Positions 1 to 8,400 of a stretch of DNA of 27,796 nt are shown one piece after another. The notes under the pieces are model-generated. The model saw nothing but the letters and a program-made list of their open reading frames with translations, was not told where the DNA came from and searched no databases. The translations under genes and the position numbers were made by a program. The DNA comes from Syntrophorhabdaceae bacterium PtaU1.Bin034 (GTDB lineage Bacteria > Desulfobacterota_G > Syntrophorhabdia > Syntrophorhabdales > WCHB1-27), in assembly GCA_002067405.1 (NCBI GenBank), contig MVRP01000040.1, positions 1 through 27,796 of the forward strand. Direction: 5' to 3'. Positions within the stretch are counted from its first letter, which is position 1. Every line of letters starts with the position of its first letter.

Positions 1-43
1 AAGGGCGGAAGGAGATACTTGTGTACGGTTGCTTCAACGGTAA

Positions 44-65
44 GGTCCGTGGAGCTTCCCGCTCA
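44..65. repeat. Copy of a dispersed 22-bp repeat
   Basis: The 22 bases here match 20 of 22 positions of a segment at 20952-20973, in the same orientation, starting GGTCCGTGGAGC. Similarity continues weakly to the left (CGGT in both) with a one-base gap. The copy overlaps the stop codon of the PH-domain gene, so it may form the 3' end of that transcript. Bases 1-43 hold nothing else I recognise. Confidence 0.4.
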
Positions 66-494
66 TGAGGAAGGGTGAAGCGCAGTTATCTCTTGCCGGA
101 CCCGGGTGACAAATTCCGCCGGCGAAGCAACAAATCTGATAACACATTTCCTCTTTTCATCATAGACGATAGCAACCTTGCCGAAATTCATCATAGAGCC
201 GAGGGCGGGTTGAGAGAAATCGATGGCTGCGATCTTGTGCAGCGGGATATCATAAGACTTCGCCGGCAGAGACCCGGCATTGATCAAAACCCTCTTTTGG
301 GTCAATCCAATTTCCGACCTGCGAAAACCGAAGTAAGAGGATAAGCCCCAAAGGAGACCGAAAGCTATAAGTGCCATCGCGTGGAACCCCTGAGACCTCA
401 GTGCCAGGGAGCCTATAAGGATGACGAGGGCCGGTCCGAAAAGAATCGCATAGTGGCATTTTGTGCGATAAATGATCCTTTCGTCCGCTCTCAT
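63..494 (-). CDS. Small membrane protein with bacterial PH domain
   Basis: This 143-aa protein has two closely spaced hydrophobic segments at about residues 15-33 and 36-55 (a hairpin in the membrane). A soluble part of about 85 residues follows, with the LTQKRVLINAG and PLHKIAAIDF patterns of bacterial PH-like (DUF304/YdbT-type) domains. The family's biochemical role is mostly unknown; membrane association is likely. The gene follows dctM by 36 bp on the same strand, so it is probably the last gene of the ligase-TRAP operon. A GGGAG sequence sits directly against the ATG, an unusually tight spacing. Its link to transport is inference from position only. Confidence 0.75.
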   Translation of the reverse strand: MRADERIIYRTKCHYAILFGPALVILIGSLALRSQGFHAMALIAFGLLWGLSSYFGFRRSEIGLTQKRVLINAGSLPAKSYDIPLHKIAAIDFSQPALGSMMNFGKVAIVYDEKRKCVIRFVASPAEFVTRVRQEITALHPSS

Positions 495-530
495 CTCCCT
501 TCTCCCATCTGCTTCTCTCGATTCCTTCCC

Positions 531-1838
531 TTATCCCGTACCCATAAGCAGATTGGGCAGCCACAGAGCGACCTGCGGGAAAACAAAGAGAATGAGCAGG
601 GCCACCACAAGGGCCGAAAGGAAGGGAAAAACCCCCTTGTAAATCGTTTTAAAAGGAATTCCAGTTATATTCCCTAATATGAAAACGTAAATTGCCACAG
701 GTGGAATAATACCGCCGATCATGAGGGTAACGCAAATCAGGATGCCGAACCATATCGGATCATAACCGAGTTCCACAGCCGTCGGGAAAAAGATCGGGGT
801 GGCAAGCACCATAAATGCCAGGTCATCCATGATCGAACCGCCCACGAGGTAGATGGCCACTATCAGGAGCATGACAAGAGAACTGGGAATAGCAAGCGAG
901 GACGCCCACTTTGCAGCGATCATGGGGATTTCCGTTATTGCGAGGAAATGGCCGAAAATAGCAGACCCTGTGATAAGCATGAGGACCATGATAGAAGTTC
1001 TCAATGCTCCCTTGAAAGATCCGGTAAGCATGCGCAAATTGACTTCTCCTCGCACAAGGGCCAGCAAGAAGATCGCCACCGTACCTATTGTGCCGGCCTC
1101 CGTAGGGCTGAAGAACCCGGTTATCATTCCACCTATCACAATGCCGAAAACGATGAAGACAACTATCGCGTCAGGGATTACCGCCAGCCTTTCCTTCCAT
1201 GACGACTTGTTTGCCCTCGGTGCTATTGCAGGCTTCATGCTCACCCATCCGGCTATTACCGCCATGAAAAGAAACGCTATCATGAGAGAGGGGACAATCC
1301 CTGCGAGGAAGAGCCTGCCTATCGACTGCTCGACCTGAAGCCCGTAGATGATGAGCACTGTGCTGGGAGGCAGTATCATGCCTATGGTGCTCACGGAGGC
1401 GATGGTGCCGGCCGAAAGTTCTTTTCTATACCCATATCGATCCATTTCAGGCAGGGCGAGGTTGGAAAAGGTCCCGACCGTCGCAAGCGTTGATCCGCAC
1501 ATGGCCTTGAAGGCTGTCGCGCCGACGACCGTTGTCATGGCGAGCCCGCCCGGTATATGCCCGAACCACCGGTGGGCCCCCAGGTAAAGCCTCTTCGCGA
1601 TATTTGAATTCGAGGCAAATTCCCCCATCACGATAAAGAGTGGAATCACCGTATAACTGTATGTGGTAAAGTTGTCGAAGAAATCCTTGATGACCAGGCT
1701 GGCTGCCGCCTGAAACGTCATAAGAAAGACAAATCCGAAAAATCCGACCAGTATCATGCAATAGGCCATCTCCAGCCCGGTAAGAAATAGGGCCAGCAGG
1801 GCAATGATCCCGTATATTCCGACTGCTACATCACTCAT
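531..1838 (-). CDS. dctM: TRAP transporter large permease (DctM family)
   Basis: At 435 aa it has the usual length of TRAP large permeases and is hydrophobic throughout, with roughly a dozen membrane helices. Typical motifs include GATAFKAMCGSTLATVGTF near residue 105, the ILPPSTVLIIYG stretch near 155 and GGIIPPVAIYVFILG near 375. It should form the sodium-driven translocation channel in the inner membrane together with DctQ, receiving substrate from DctP. The ATG overlaps the end of dctQ by 8 bp and is preceded by AAAGGAGC, which indicates translational coupling. The substrate cannot be read from this subunit; the neighbouring acyl-CoA ligase suggests a monocarboxylate or aromatic acid. Confidence 0.95.
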   Translation of the reverse strand: MSDVAVGIYGIIALLALFLTGLEMAYCMILVGFFGFVFLMTFQAAASLVIKDFFDNFTTYSYTVIPLFIVMGEFASNSNIAKRLYLGAHRWFGHIPGGLAMTTVVGATAFKAMCGSTLATVGTFSNLALPEMDRYGYRKELSAGTIASVSTIGMILPPSTVLIIYGLQVEQSIGRLFLAGIVPSLMIAFLFMAVIAGWVSMKPAIAPRANKSSWKERLAVIPDAIVVFIVFGIVIGGMITGFFSPTEAGTIGTVAIFLLALVRGEVNLRMLTGSFKGALRTSIMVLMLITGSAIFGHFLAITEIPMIAAKWASSLAIPSSLVMLLIVAIYLVGGSIMDDLAFMVLATPIFFPTAVELGYDPIWFGILICVTLMIGGIIPPVAIYVFILGNITGIPFKTIYKGVFPFLSALVVALLILFVFPQVALWLPNLLMGTG

Positions 1839-2316
1839 CGTCTGCTCCTTTCACTTTGCTTATCAGATCGCGAAATATGGTGAAACTCTGCAAGAGAAAG
1901 CTGAGTGAAAGGGCAAAAGCAAACGGGTAATATGGTATTTTAAAGCTTGCCGTGCGCTCGCCCGTAAGTCTCACGTCCATCCCGTAAATAAAGAAATTGT
2001 ACGCAATAAAAAGGAACAGAAGGATGCCTGCACACCTTGTCACTATGTTTACTATTCGCCTCGTTCCCGGACTGAGCTTCTCCGTCACTATATCAACTAT
2101 TACCTGGGCTCCGAGCACCGTGCCGTAGGGAACCGAGAAACCGAAGACAATAGCGCCGCCATATTGTATAAATTCCATCGATCCGGTAATGGGATGGCCG
2201 AAGTTTCTCAAGATCACGTCACAGAGGGTGACGAGGATCATACATGCTAACACACAACCGGCAATAACGTAGAGGGACTTATCTATAGTGACAATCCCTG
2301 CCATAAAACGCTTCAT
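1831..2316 (-). CDS. dctQ: TRAP transporter small permease (DctQ family)
   Basis: This 161-aa protein has four predicted membrane helices (about residues 14-34, 45-65, 90-108 and 128-148) and the DVILRNFGHPITGSMEF pattern after the first helix, which is characteristic of DctQ subunits. It pairs with the overlapping dctM product to form the membrane part of a tripartite secondary transporter. The ATG at 2316 has a GGAGG Shine-Dalgarno 7 bases upstream. It is separated from dctP by an 81-bp gap containing a strong hairpin, so it may be expressed at a lower level than dctP. Confidence 0.93.
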   Translation of the reverse strand: MKRFMAGIVTIDKSLYVIAGCVLACMILVTLCDVILRNFGHPITGSMEFIQYGGAIVFGFSVPYGTVLGAQVIVDIVTEKLSPGTRRIVNIVTRCAGILLFLFIAYNFFIYGMDVRLTGERTASFKIPYYPFAFALSLSFLLQSFTIFRDLISKVKGADDE

Positions 2317-2357
2317 CGCGTGCCTCCAAGGTTAAAAACGAAACCCCTATCATCAGT

Positions 2358-2386
2358 AACGGGGGCTGCGTATTGCAGCCCCCGTT
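2358..2386 (-). terminator. Intercistronic hairpin between dctP and dctQ
   Basis: A perfect 12-bp inverted repeat (AACGGGGGCTGC and its complement) encloses a 5-base loop, directly after the dctP stop codon. The T-rich stretch on the transcribed strand comes only about 15 bases later, so it is not a textbook intrinsic terminator. More likely it is a 3'-end stabiliser or partial terminator. Such an element would raise the amount of the binding protein relative to the permeases, a common arrangement in binding-protein-dependent operons. Confidence 0.6.
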
Positions 2387-2397
2387 GGCGGATTGTC

Positions 2398-3417
2398 TTA
2401 CTGATTCTTCTTCAAGTAATCCTGACAGAACCTCAACGCTTCGTCTCCGGGGAGCCCCCTGGCCTTCGTCATCTTGACGTAGTCCTCCAGGATCGGCTTC
2501 ATCTTTTGGGCTGTCTCCGCCTCATCTTCCTTCGAGACTTTCACGAAGGTTACGCCCTTCCCCTTGGCGAACGCCATGGCCTTGTTATCCAGTTCGATCC
2601 ACATCTTACCGAATTTTTCGATATACTCTTCGTTGATCTTTTCTATCGCCTTTTGATCGGCGGGCGATATGGCATTCCATTTGGCTTTGTTCATGATCGC
2701 ATACATGGATGTCATGTAAGACATCGGGTAGTCTTCTATCACTGTCTTGACGACCTCACCGATCTTGAACCCCTGTAATGCCTCCAATGGAAAAAGGCAT
2801 CCGTCCACAACACCCCTTGAAAGGGCATCATAGGTCTCGGTAACGGGCATGGTTACGGGGGATGCGCCCAGATTCTTTACTATGTCCGCATTCTCCGCAT
2901 TGGCCTTTATCCTGAGTCCCTTCAGGTCGGCAATCGATTTGGTCTGTTTCTTGGTAAAGATGAATCCCGGAGCCGCGCCGTGGAGAAAGAGAACTTTTAC
3001 GTCATCAAATTCTTTCGGCCTGAATTTATTATAGTACGCATTGGCCAGTTTGGTCGCCTGATAGCCGTTCCTGTATCCCAGCGGCTGCTGCAAGACTTCC
3101 GAAAGGGGCAGCCTGCCCGGCGAATAGGCCAGTAGATTCGTGCCGATATCAACAACGCCCTTCACGGTGTTGTCGTAAACCTGCATGGGAGGTGAAAGCG
3201 TGTTCGCTGCGAATACCGTTACGGTGACCCTTCCTGCGGTTGCCTTCTCGACATCCTTACCCCATTGATCGAACAGTTTTGTGAGTGGATGCTGCTGGGG
3301 CCACATAACGGAAAGCCTCAGCTTCATGGCCTTCTGCTGCGCGTGGCTGGGTGCTGCAATCAGAGAAAGAGCAAAGAAGCCAAGTGCCAGACAGACAGAA
3401 AACAATGCTTTCTTCAT
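2398..3417 (-). CDS. dctP: TRAP transporter substrate-binding protein (DctP family)
   Basis: This 339-aa periplasmic solute receptor feeds the DctQM permease. The first 26 residues form a signal peptide (MKKALFS, hydrophobic core, cleavage after SHA). Family landmarks are LRLSVMWPQQHPLTK near residue 33, the LKGLRIKAN segment at 165-173, and LGASPVTMPVTETYDALSRGVVDG at 183-206. In most family members the pattern is GLKIR, with the Arg binding the substrate carboxylate; here the third position is Lys171 and Arg sits at 169. I chose ATG 3417 rather than an in-frame ATG 45 bp upstream, because AGGAGG precedes it at good spacing and a signal peptide starts at once. It lies 93 bp after the ligase gene and probably shares its transcript. 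Confidence 0.93.
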   Translation of the reverse strand: MKKALFSVCLALGFFALSLIAAPSHAQQKAMKLRLSVMWPQQHPLTKLFDQWGKDVEKATAGRVTVTVFAANTLSPPMQVYDNTVKGVVDIGTNLLAYSPGRLPLSEVLQQPLGYRNGYQATKLANAYYNKFRPKEFDDVKVLFLHGAAPGFIFTKKQTKSIADLKGLRIKANAENADIVKNLGASPVTMPVTETYDALSRGVVDGCLFPLEALQGFKIGEVVKTVIEDYPMSYMTSMYAIMNKAKWNAISPADQKAIEKINEEYIEKFGKMWIELDNKAMAFAKGKGVTFVKVSKEDEAETAQKMKPILEDYVKMTKARGLPGDEALRFCQDYLKKNQ

Positions 3418-3442
3418 GGTATTACCTCCTAATGGTTTTAAC

Positions 3443-3465
3443 GTCATCACTGTTTTTCGCATAAT
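3443..3465 (-). promoter_or_regulatory. Upstream element, copy 2 (before dctP)
   Basis: On the minus strand this reads ATTA-N2-CGAAAAA-N3-TGATGAC and ends 25 bases before the dctP ATG. The same 23-base layout, with 18 identical positions, occurs before the ligase gene at 5073-5095. It could be an operator, an mRNA element, or the trace of a duplicated gene start. The sequence does not decide between these. Confidence 0.4.
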
Positions 3466-3510
3466 CTATTCCCCCTTTTTTTGCTTCTCACGGAATTGCC
3501 TGAGATGCTG

Positions 3511-5019
3511 TCACTTGTTCCCACTCTCCAGGAACGATTTCTTTAAGTCGCGTTTGAGGATCTTTCCGGCGGCGCTCTTAGGCATTTCTTTGACGATAAC
3601 ATACTCTTTAGGGACCTTAAAGGATGAAAGACGGGATTTGAGGAAGGACTTGAGTGAATCAGTCTCGATCGGTCGGCCGCCTTTCGGAACGACAAACGCC
3701 GCCACCCGTTCTCCCCACTCCTTATCGGGAAGCCCAAGAACTGCGCACTCTTCCACCGCCGGAAACGCATAAAGGGCCTCCTCGACCTCCCTTGGGAAGA
3801 CGTTTTCTCCTCCAGTAATAATAAGATCCTTGAGGCGGTCCACGATAAAAAGGTAGTCATTTGCATCAAAGACTCCGATGTCGCCTGATCGTACCCAGCC
3901 ATTCGGCCAGAATGCCTCACGGGTCCCTTCCGGATTGTTGAGATACCCGGTCATGCAGGCTGGGGACTTGACACAAATTTCGCCTTCCTTACCCTGATCG
4001 AGAACATTGCCCTCTATATCCCTGATCTGGACCTCCACACCGGGACACGGCTGTCCTACCGAGCCGGCCAGGTGCATTTCGGGATAGTAGTGGTTGAATG
4101 TGACAGGCATGCATTCGGTCATTCCGTAAGATTCCGAGATCGTAATACCCGTTCGTTCCTTCCACTGTTTTACGATCTCGAGCGCCATCGAAGCGCCCGC
4201 CGAAAAGCAATAACGAAGCGCTCCAAGCCTTTCTGCAAGATCGGGCAGGGCAAGGAAACGGATGTACACGGTGGGAACCGCAAAAAACTTGGTGATGCGA
4301 CCGGCTGCGAGGATGGAGAGCACCCTGTCCATGTCAAAGGAGGGCAGCATTTCCAGGCAGCCAGAACTGAAAATGGTTGAGTTCATTATATGGATCTGGC
4401 CAAAGACGTGGTTGAACGGCAGAAAGCAGAGAGCGATATCTCTTTCGGTGGACCGTTCGTAGAACGCAATGGCCTGACTGGAGAAATTTATCCCTTCGTG
4501 TTTAAGCATGACCCCTTTGGGCACGCCGGTGGTGCCGCCGGTGTAAAGGATGGCGGCCGTATCGGTACGATCTCTATCGATTGCTTCGAATGATCCTGTT
4601 CCTTTGCTGATGAGAACGGCCGCATCGAGATCGCCGCCGGGGCAGATTATCTTTTCTACCCCTCCTTGCGCCTTCACCTGTTCCATTTCCCGGAGTTTGC
4701 TTTCGGCTGTGAAAACGAATCTGGGTCTCGCGTGACGTACGAGATTTTTCAGTTCCTCGCCGGTAAGGGCAGCCGAGAGGGTGACTGCTACGCCGCCTGC
4801 CTTGAGGATTCCAAAGTAAAAGATGATCCAATCCGCGGAATTTGGAGCACAGATTGCAACAAGTTCACCCGGTTTCAGACCCATTCCTATCAGGCCTGTC
4901 GCGATCCTGTTCGCCTGGTCATTGACCTGACCGTAGGTAAGCTCGAAGCCGTCCTGCCGGACGACCGGACGACTAGGAAAGAAGAATGCGGAGAGTTCGA
5001 GGTTTTTTGCGACGTTCAT
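3511..5019 (-). CDS. Acyl-CoA synthetase / AMP-dependent ligase
   Basis: This 502-aa ANL-superfamily enzyme should convert a carboxylic acid, ATP and CoA to acyl-CoA, AMP and pyrophosphate in the cytoplasm. Visible motifs are the P-loop-like YTGGTTGVPKG at 159-169, ESYGMTE at 296-302, WVRSGD at 375-380, the hinge RLKDLIITGGENVFP at 395-409, and the C-terminal PKSAAGK with catalytic Lys486. Length and motifs fit fatty-acid, aryl or malonyl-type CoA ligases, and the substrate cannot be fixed from sequence. ATG 5019 follows GGGAGG. It is the first gene of an operon with the TRAP genes and is divergent from a sigma-54 activator, so uptake and CoA activation of the same acid is the likely joint role. 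Confidence 0.92.
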   Translation of the reverse strand: MNVAKNLELSAFFFPSRPVVRQDGFELTYGQVNDQANRIATGLIGMGLKPGELVAICAPNSADWIIFYFGILKAGGVAVTLSAALTGEELKNLVRHARPRFVFTAESKLREMEQVKAQGGVEKIICPGGDLDAAVLISKGTGSFEAIDRDRTDTAAILYTGGTTGVPKGVMLKHEGINFSSQAIAFYERSTERDIALCFLPFNHVFGQIHIMNSTIFSSGCLEMLPSFDMDRVLSILAAGRITKFFAVPTVYIRFLALPDLAERLGALRYCFSAGASMALEIVKQWKERTGITISESYGMTECMPVTFNHYYPEMHLAGSVGQPCPGVEVQIRDIEGNVLDQGKEGEICVKSPACMTGYLNNPEGTREAFWPNGWVRSGDIGVFDANDYLFIVDRLKDLIITGGENVFPREVEEALYAFPAVEECAVLGLPDKEWGERVAAFVVPKGGRPIETDSLKSFLKSRLSSFKVPKEYVIVKEMPKSAAGKILKRDLKKSFLESGNK

Positions 5020-5072
5020 GAAAAGTTGCCTCCCGATGGATTCGTTAGCTGCCTAAAGGATGGTGTCTTCCT

Positions 5073-5095
5073 GTCATCATCATTTTTCGTGTAAT
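5073..5095 (-). promoter_or_regulatory. Upstream element, copy 1 (before acyl-CoA ligase)
   Basis: The minus strand reads ATTA-N2-CGAAAAA-N3-TGATGAC, matching 18 of 23 positions of the element before dctP with no gaps. It lies 53 bases before the ligase ATG and downstream of the proposed sigma-54 promoter, so it would be in the leader RNA. A short inverted repeat (GTGTC-AG-GACAC, 5114-5125) lies just upstream. Confidence 0.4.
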
Positions 5096-5198
5096 GCTAT
5101 TGCCATTCTCGCCGTGTCAGGACACTAAGGAACCGTTGACAAACGGGTCTGTTGCCTCGGGCGAGCAATAGGGTTCCAAATAATTGAATGCCGACCTA

Positions 5199-5213
5199 TA
5201 CAATAAACGTGCC
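5199..5213 (-). promoter_or_regulatory. Candidate sigma-54 (-24/-12) promoter for the ligase-TRAP operon
   Basis: On the minus strand the sequence GGCACG-N4-TTGTA matches the TGGCACG-N4-TTGCW consensus with exact spacing. The mismatches are the T before GG and the C of the -12 GC. Transcription would start near 5188, leaving a leader of about 170 bases. A perfect palindrome lies about 120 bp upstream, where enhancer sites for sigma-54 activators usually sit, and the divergent gene encodes such an activator. Confidence 0.5.
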
Positions 5214-5297
5214 GTTGTCCTAAGTCCGTGGAATCCCTCAGCGTTTTTAACTATAATGTGTCATGTCCACAGGAGATATCAGGCCGTATAACGCCAC

Positions 5298-5317
5298 TTT
5301 GGCTATATATAGCCAAA
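5298..5317. promoter_or_regulatory. Perfect 20-bp palindrome, likely activator binding site
   Basis: The arms are TTTGGCTATA and its exact complement, with no spacer. The centre is about 120 bp upstream of the expected sigma-54 start toward the ligase and about 62 bp upstream of the expected sigma-70 start toward the activator gene. One site could therefore serve as enhancer for the operon and as an autoregulatory site. The Fis-type HTH of the divergent regulator is the obvious candidate to bind it, which is inference. Confidence 0.6.
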
Positions 5318-5334
5318 CAATGAGTTAATAAGCT

Positions 5335-5363
5335 TTGACATCCAGGTGGAGTTGTTCTATTAT
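5335..5363 (+). promoter_or_regulatory. Sigma-70 promoter of the sigma-54 activator gene
   Basis: TTGACA (5335-5340) and TATTAT (5358-5363) are separated by exactly 17 bases, one mismatch from the full consensus. Transcription would start near 5370. This rules out an in-frame TTG at 5335 as start codon and supports a start near 5400. Confidence 0.65.
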
Positions 5364-5406
5364 CAACAGGAAAACTACCATTTCACCACCAGGGAGAATG
5401 CTCGTA

Positions 5407-8400
5407 ATGGAGGCGGACGGCGCAGGACAGATACCGGGAAGAGCGCGACAGGTCATGGACGAACGGGAGAGGCAGATCATTCTCTATCTTCTTCACGCAG
5501 CCTCGCCGGTGTCGATCGACACCCTTCTTGCCCTTTCCGGATCTCCCGCGGTGAAGGTGCTGAGCCTGATGGACCGGCTCAAAAAGAGAAAGATTGTGCG
5601 TGAGAACAAGGGGCAGCTGAAAGGGACCTATTTCGTCAACAGCACACACATCGCAAGTTTTGTAGAAAAGCATATGGACGAGGAAGAAACGCTCAGGGCC
5701 ATGAGAGGGCTGGCGGCGTTTTGCACAGCATCCCCCGATGACGAGAGGGAAAAGATCCTTGTCCTGGCGAAGCTGTATATGAAACTGGGGGCCGGAGCGA
5801 ACGGGCTCGCGTATATCAAGAAGGCTGCCGAGATCCTCGCGCAGTCGGAAGAGGCGGAAAAGGCCGTCAGCCATTATGATTACCTTCTGAAATACTTCAC
5901 GGAGAATGCCCCTGACGCCTCGAACGCGGCCTATTTCCTCGACAGCGTTCTTGGCAAGGTCTCGCTTCTGAAGCATCTCATGCCCATCGAAGAGCAGGTG
6001 TCGCTTTTGACCCGGGCACAGGAAGTAGCAAAGGGCTACAAGATGTGGGATTCGTTGGCACGGATCAAATTCACCCTTGGCCAGCTCTTCCAGAAGGCCG
6101 GGCAACTGGGCAAGGCGGTCAGAAATATCGACGATTTCTGGCAGATTTCCAAAAAAACGGGCGACCCGAGGATGCGCAAGATGGCGGTGCTTCTGACCGC
6201 AGAGTTTCTTTTCCTCCAGGGCAGGATGTCCGAGGTGATCCGACGCTACGAAGAAGTGGTGGGAGACCTGGAGGAGTTCGGTGACGACGAAGTGACGCTG
6301 CGTGCGTTAGGCAACGTAGGAATGGCTTATGTGTTGACCGGCAGGATTGCGCGGGGCATGGGAATGCTTCACGCAATGAGGGTAAAGGCCGACTCCCTTA
6401 ATCTTCCGCAAGTTTCGATTTTTGCCGATGTTGCGAGCGCTCTCTCGCTGCTCGACCTCCGCCAAGTTGACGAAGCCGATGCTAATCTCGAAAGGATATA
6501 CGCGTTGCCCGATGACGTGACAGGCCCCTTTATTTTACGGACGGCAGACCGCTGCAAGGCGTATGTCTGCGTCACCCGGGGGGACTACACGGGTGCCTGG
6601 CACCACCTGAAAAGATCGATCGAGCACTCCCGCTATGTGGGATGGAAATACGTAAAGGGTTCGTGGACCTTCGAGCTTCTTGACGCACTCGAAAAGGAAG
6701 GCTTCCTTCATGACGAGATGAACTACGACGGCGAAGTTGAGGGGATGCTGAAGTGGCAGGATATTCATATGAAAGGAGTGGTTTACCGGTACAGGGCCCT
6801 CCGTGCCATGGAAAGACAACAATCGATAAGCGGCGTAATGTCCGATCTCAAGAACAGCGAGAAGTATCTCAAGAGGTCGGGTGCCGAGATAGAACTCGCC
6901 AGAACGAGGATTGTGTTGGGAAAAACCTACCTGGAAAGAGGAGATATAAAGCGGGCGCAGTCATACCTGAAGAAGGCGTGGATAGTCTTCTCGAAATACG
7001 ACAAAAACCTCTTTCCGCGAGAGCTGGTTGGCATCATGCCCCAGGAGCAGAAAATAGAGCTGATAATGGACCGGATCATAAGCATCAATGAATCGCTCGG
7101 CACGATCAGGGACCGGTCATCTTTTCTGGAGCAGATGATCAACGTGGCAATCGACTTTTCCATGGCCATGCGGGGCGCCTTTTTTACGATGGAGGAGGGA
7201 GGCGAACCCAGGATAATAGCAAGCCGGAACCTCGACCCTCTGTTTTACAAAGAAGAACAGTTCAAACTCATCAGGCAGATTGTTACTCAAGTGGCTTCCG
7301 ACTGCATGGAAGCCATTGTGCCTGCATCAAAAGAAGAGAGGGGAGATCTTCCCGAAGCGGCCCTTATCAGAGCCGGCATTACGTCACTGATTTGCATGCC
7401 TGCAAAACTGGGACCCCATATTCACGGGTACCTTTATCTCGATAATCGGCTCGGGGGAGGCCCATTTCAGAACAACCTCCTGCCTTATGTAAAGGTGCTG
7501 TGCAGTCAGATCGGTCTGGGACTTTCCAATCTGGAAGAATATGACGACATAAAAGACCTCAAGGATCATTACCAGCAGGAAGCGATCTTCTATAAGCGTG
7601 AAATGGTAATTGCGAACCCTCCGGAAGCAATTATCGGAAAATCGGAAGGCATACGCCATGTAATAGAACAGATAAAACAGGTAGCACCCACGGACAGCTC
7701 CGTATTGATCTTGGGGGAAACAGGGGTAGGGAAAGAGCTTGTGGCAAAAGCCATTCACAACTCAAGTGAACGAAAGGACGGACCTTTTATCCCCGCCAAC
7801 CTCGCAACCCTTCCCGAAGAGCTCGTTGCCAGCGAGCTCTTCGGCCATGAGAAGGGCGCCTTTACGGGAGCCAGCGAGCAGTACAAGGGGAGATTTGATC
7901 TTGCAAACGGCGGGACTATCTTTCTTGACGAAGTCGGCGACCTGCCTCCTAATGTCCAAGTGAAGCTTCTCAGGGTATTACAGGAAGGGGTATTCGAGCG
8001 ACTGGGAAGCTCAAAGCCCATCCGGTCCAATTTCCGGGTTATAGCAGCGACCAACAAAGATCTTCTTTCCGACGTTGAGAAGGGCGTCTTCCGGCAAGAC
8101 CTCTACTACCGGCTGAACGTCTTTCCCATCCATGTACCTCCCCTGCGGGACAGAAAAGAGGATATAATCACCCTGGCCCACTATTTTATAGAAAAGTTCG
8201 GCAGAAACATGAGGAAAAGGATCAGGCGGGTACCCGGCGAGGAGCTGAAGAAGCTTACGGAATATCACTGGCCGGGTAACGTGAGGGAACTGGAACATTT
8301 CGTCGAGAGGGCGGTCATTCTCTCGGACGGCAACAGGATCAGCTTTTCTGGTCTTGAACGCACGAATGGGGATTCGATTTCTCTGCAGGATCCTGTTTCC

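Noticed and set aside
5164..5178. Second -24/-12-like sequence (TTGGAAC ... TTGC) before the ligase
   Set aside because: The GG-to-GC spacing is one base short, which normally abolishes sigma-54 recognition.
5335..5406. N-terminal extension of the sigma-54 activator from a TTG at 5335
   Set aside because: The TTG is part of a near-perfect -35 hexamer and would lie upstream of the transcription start.
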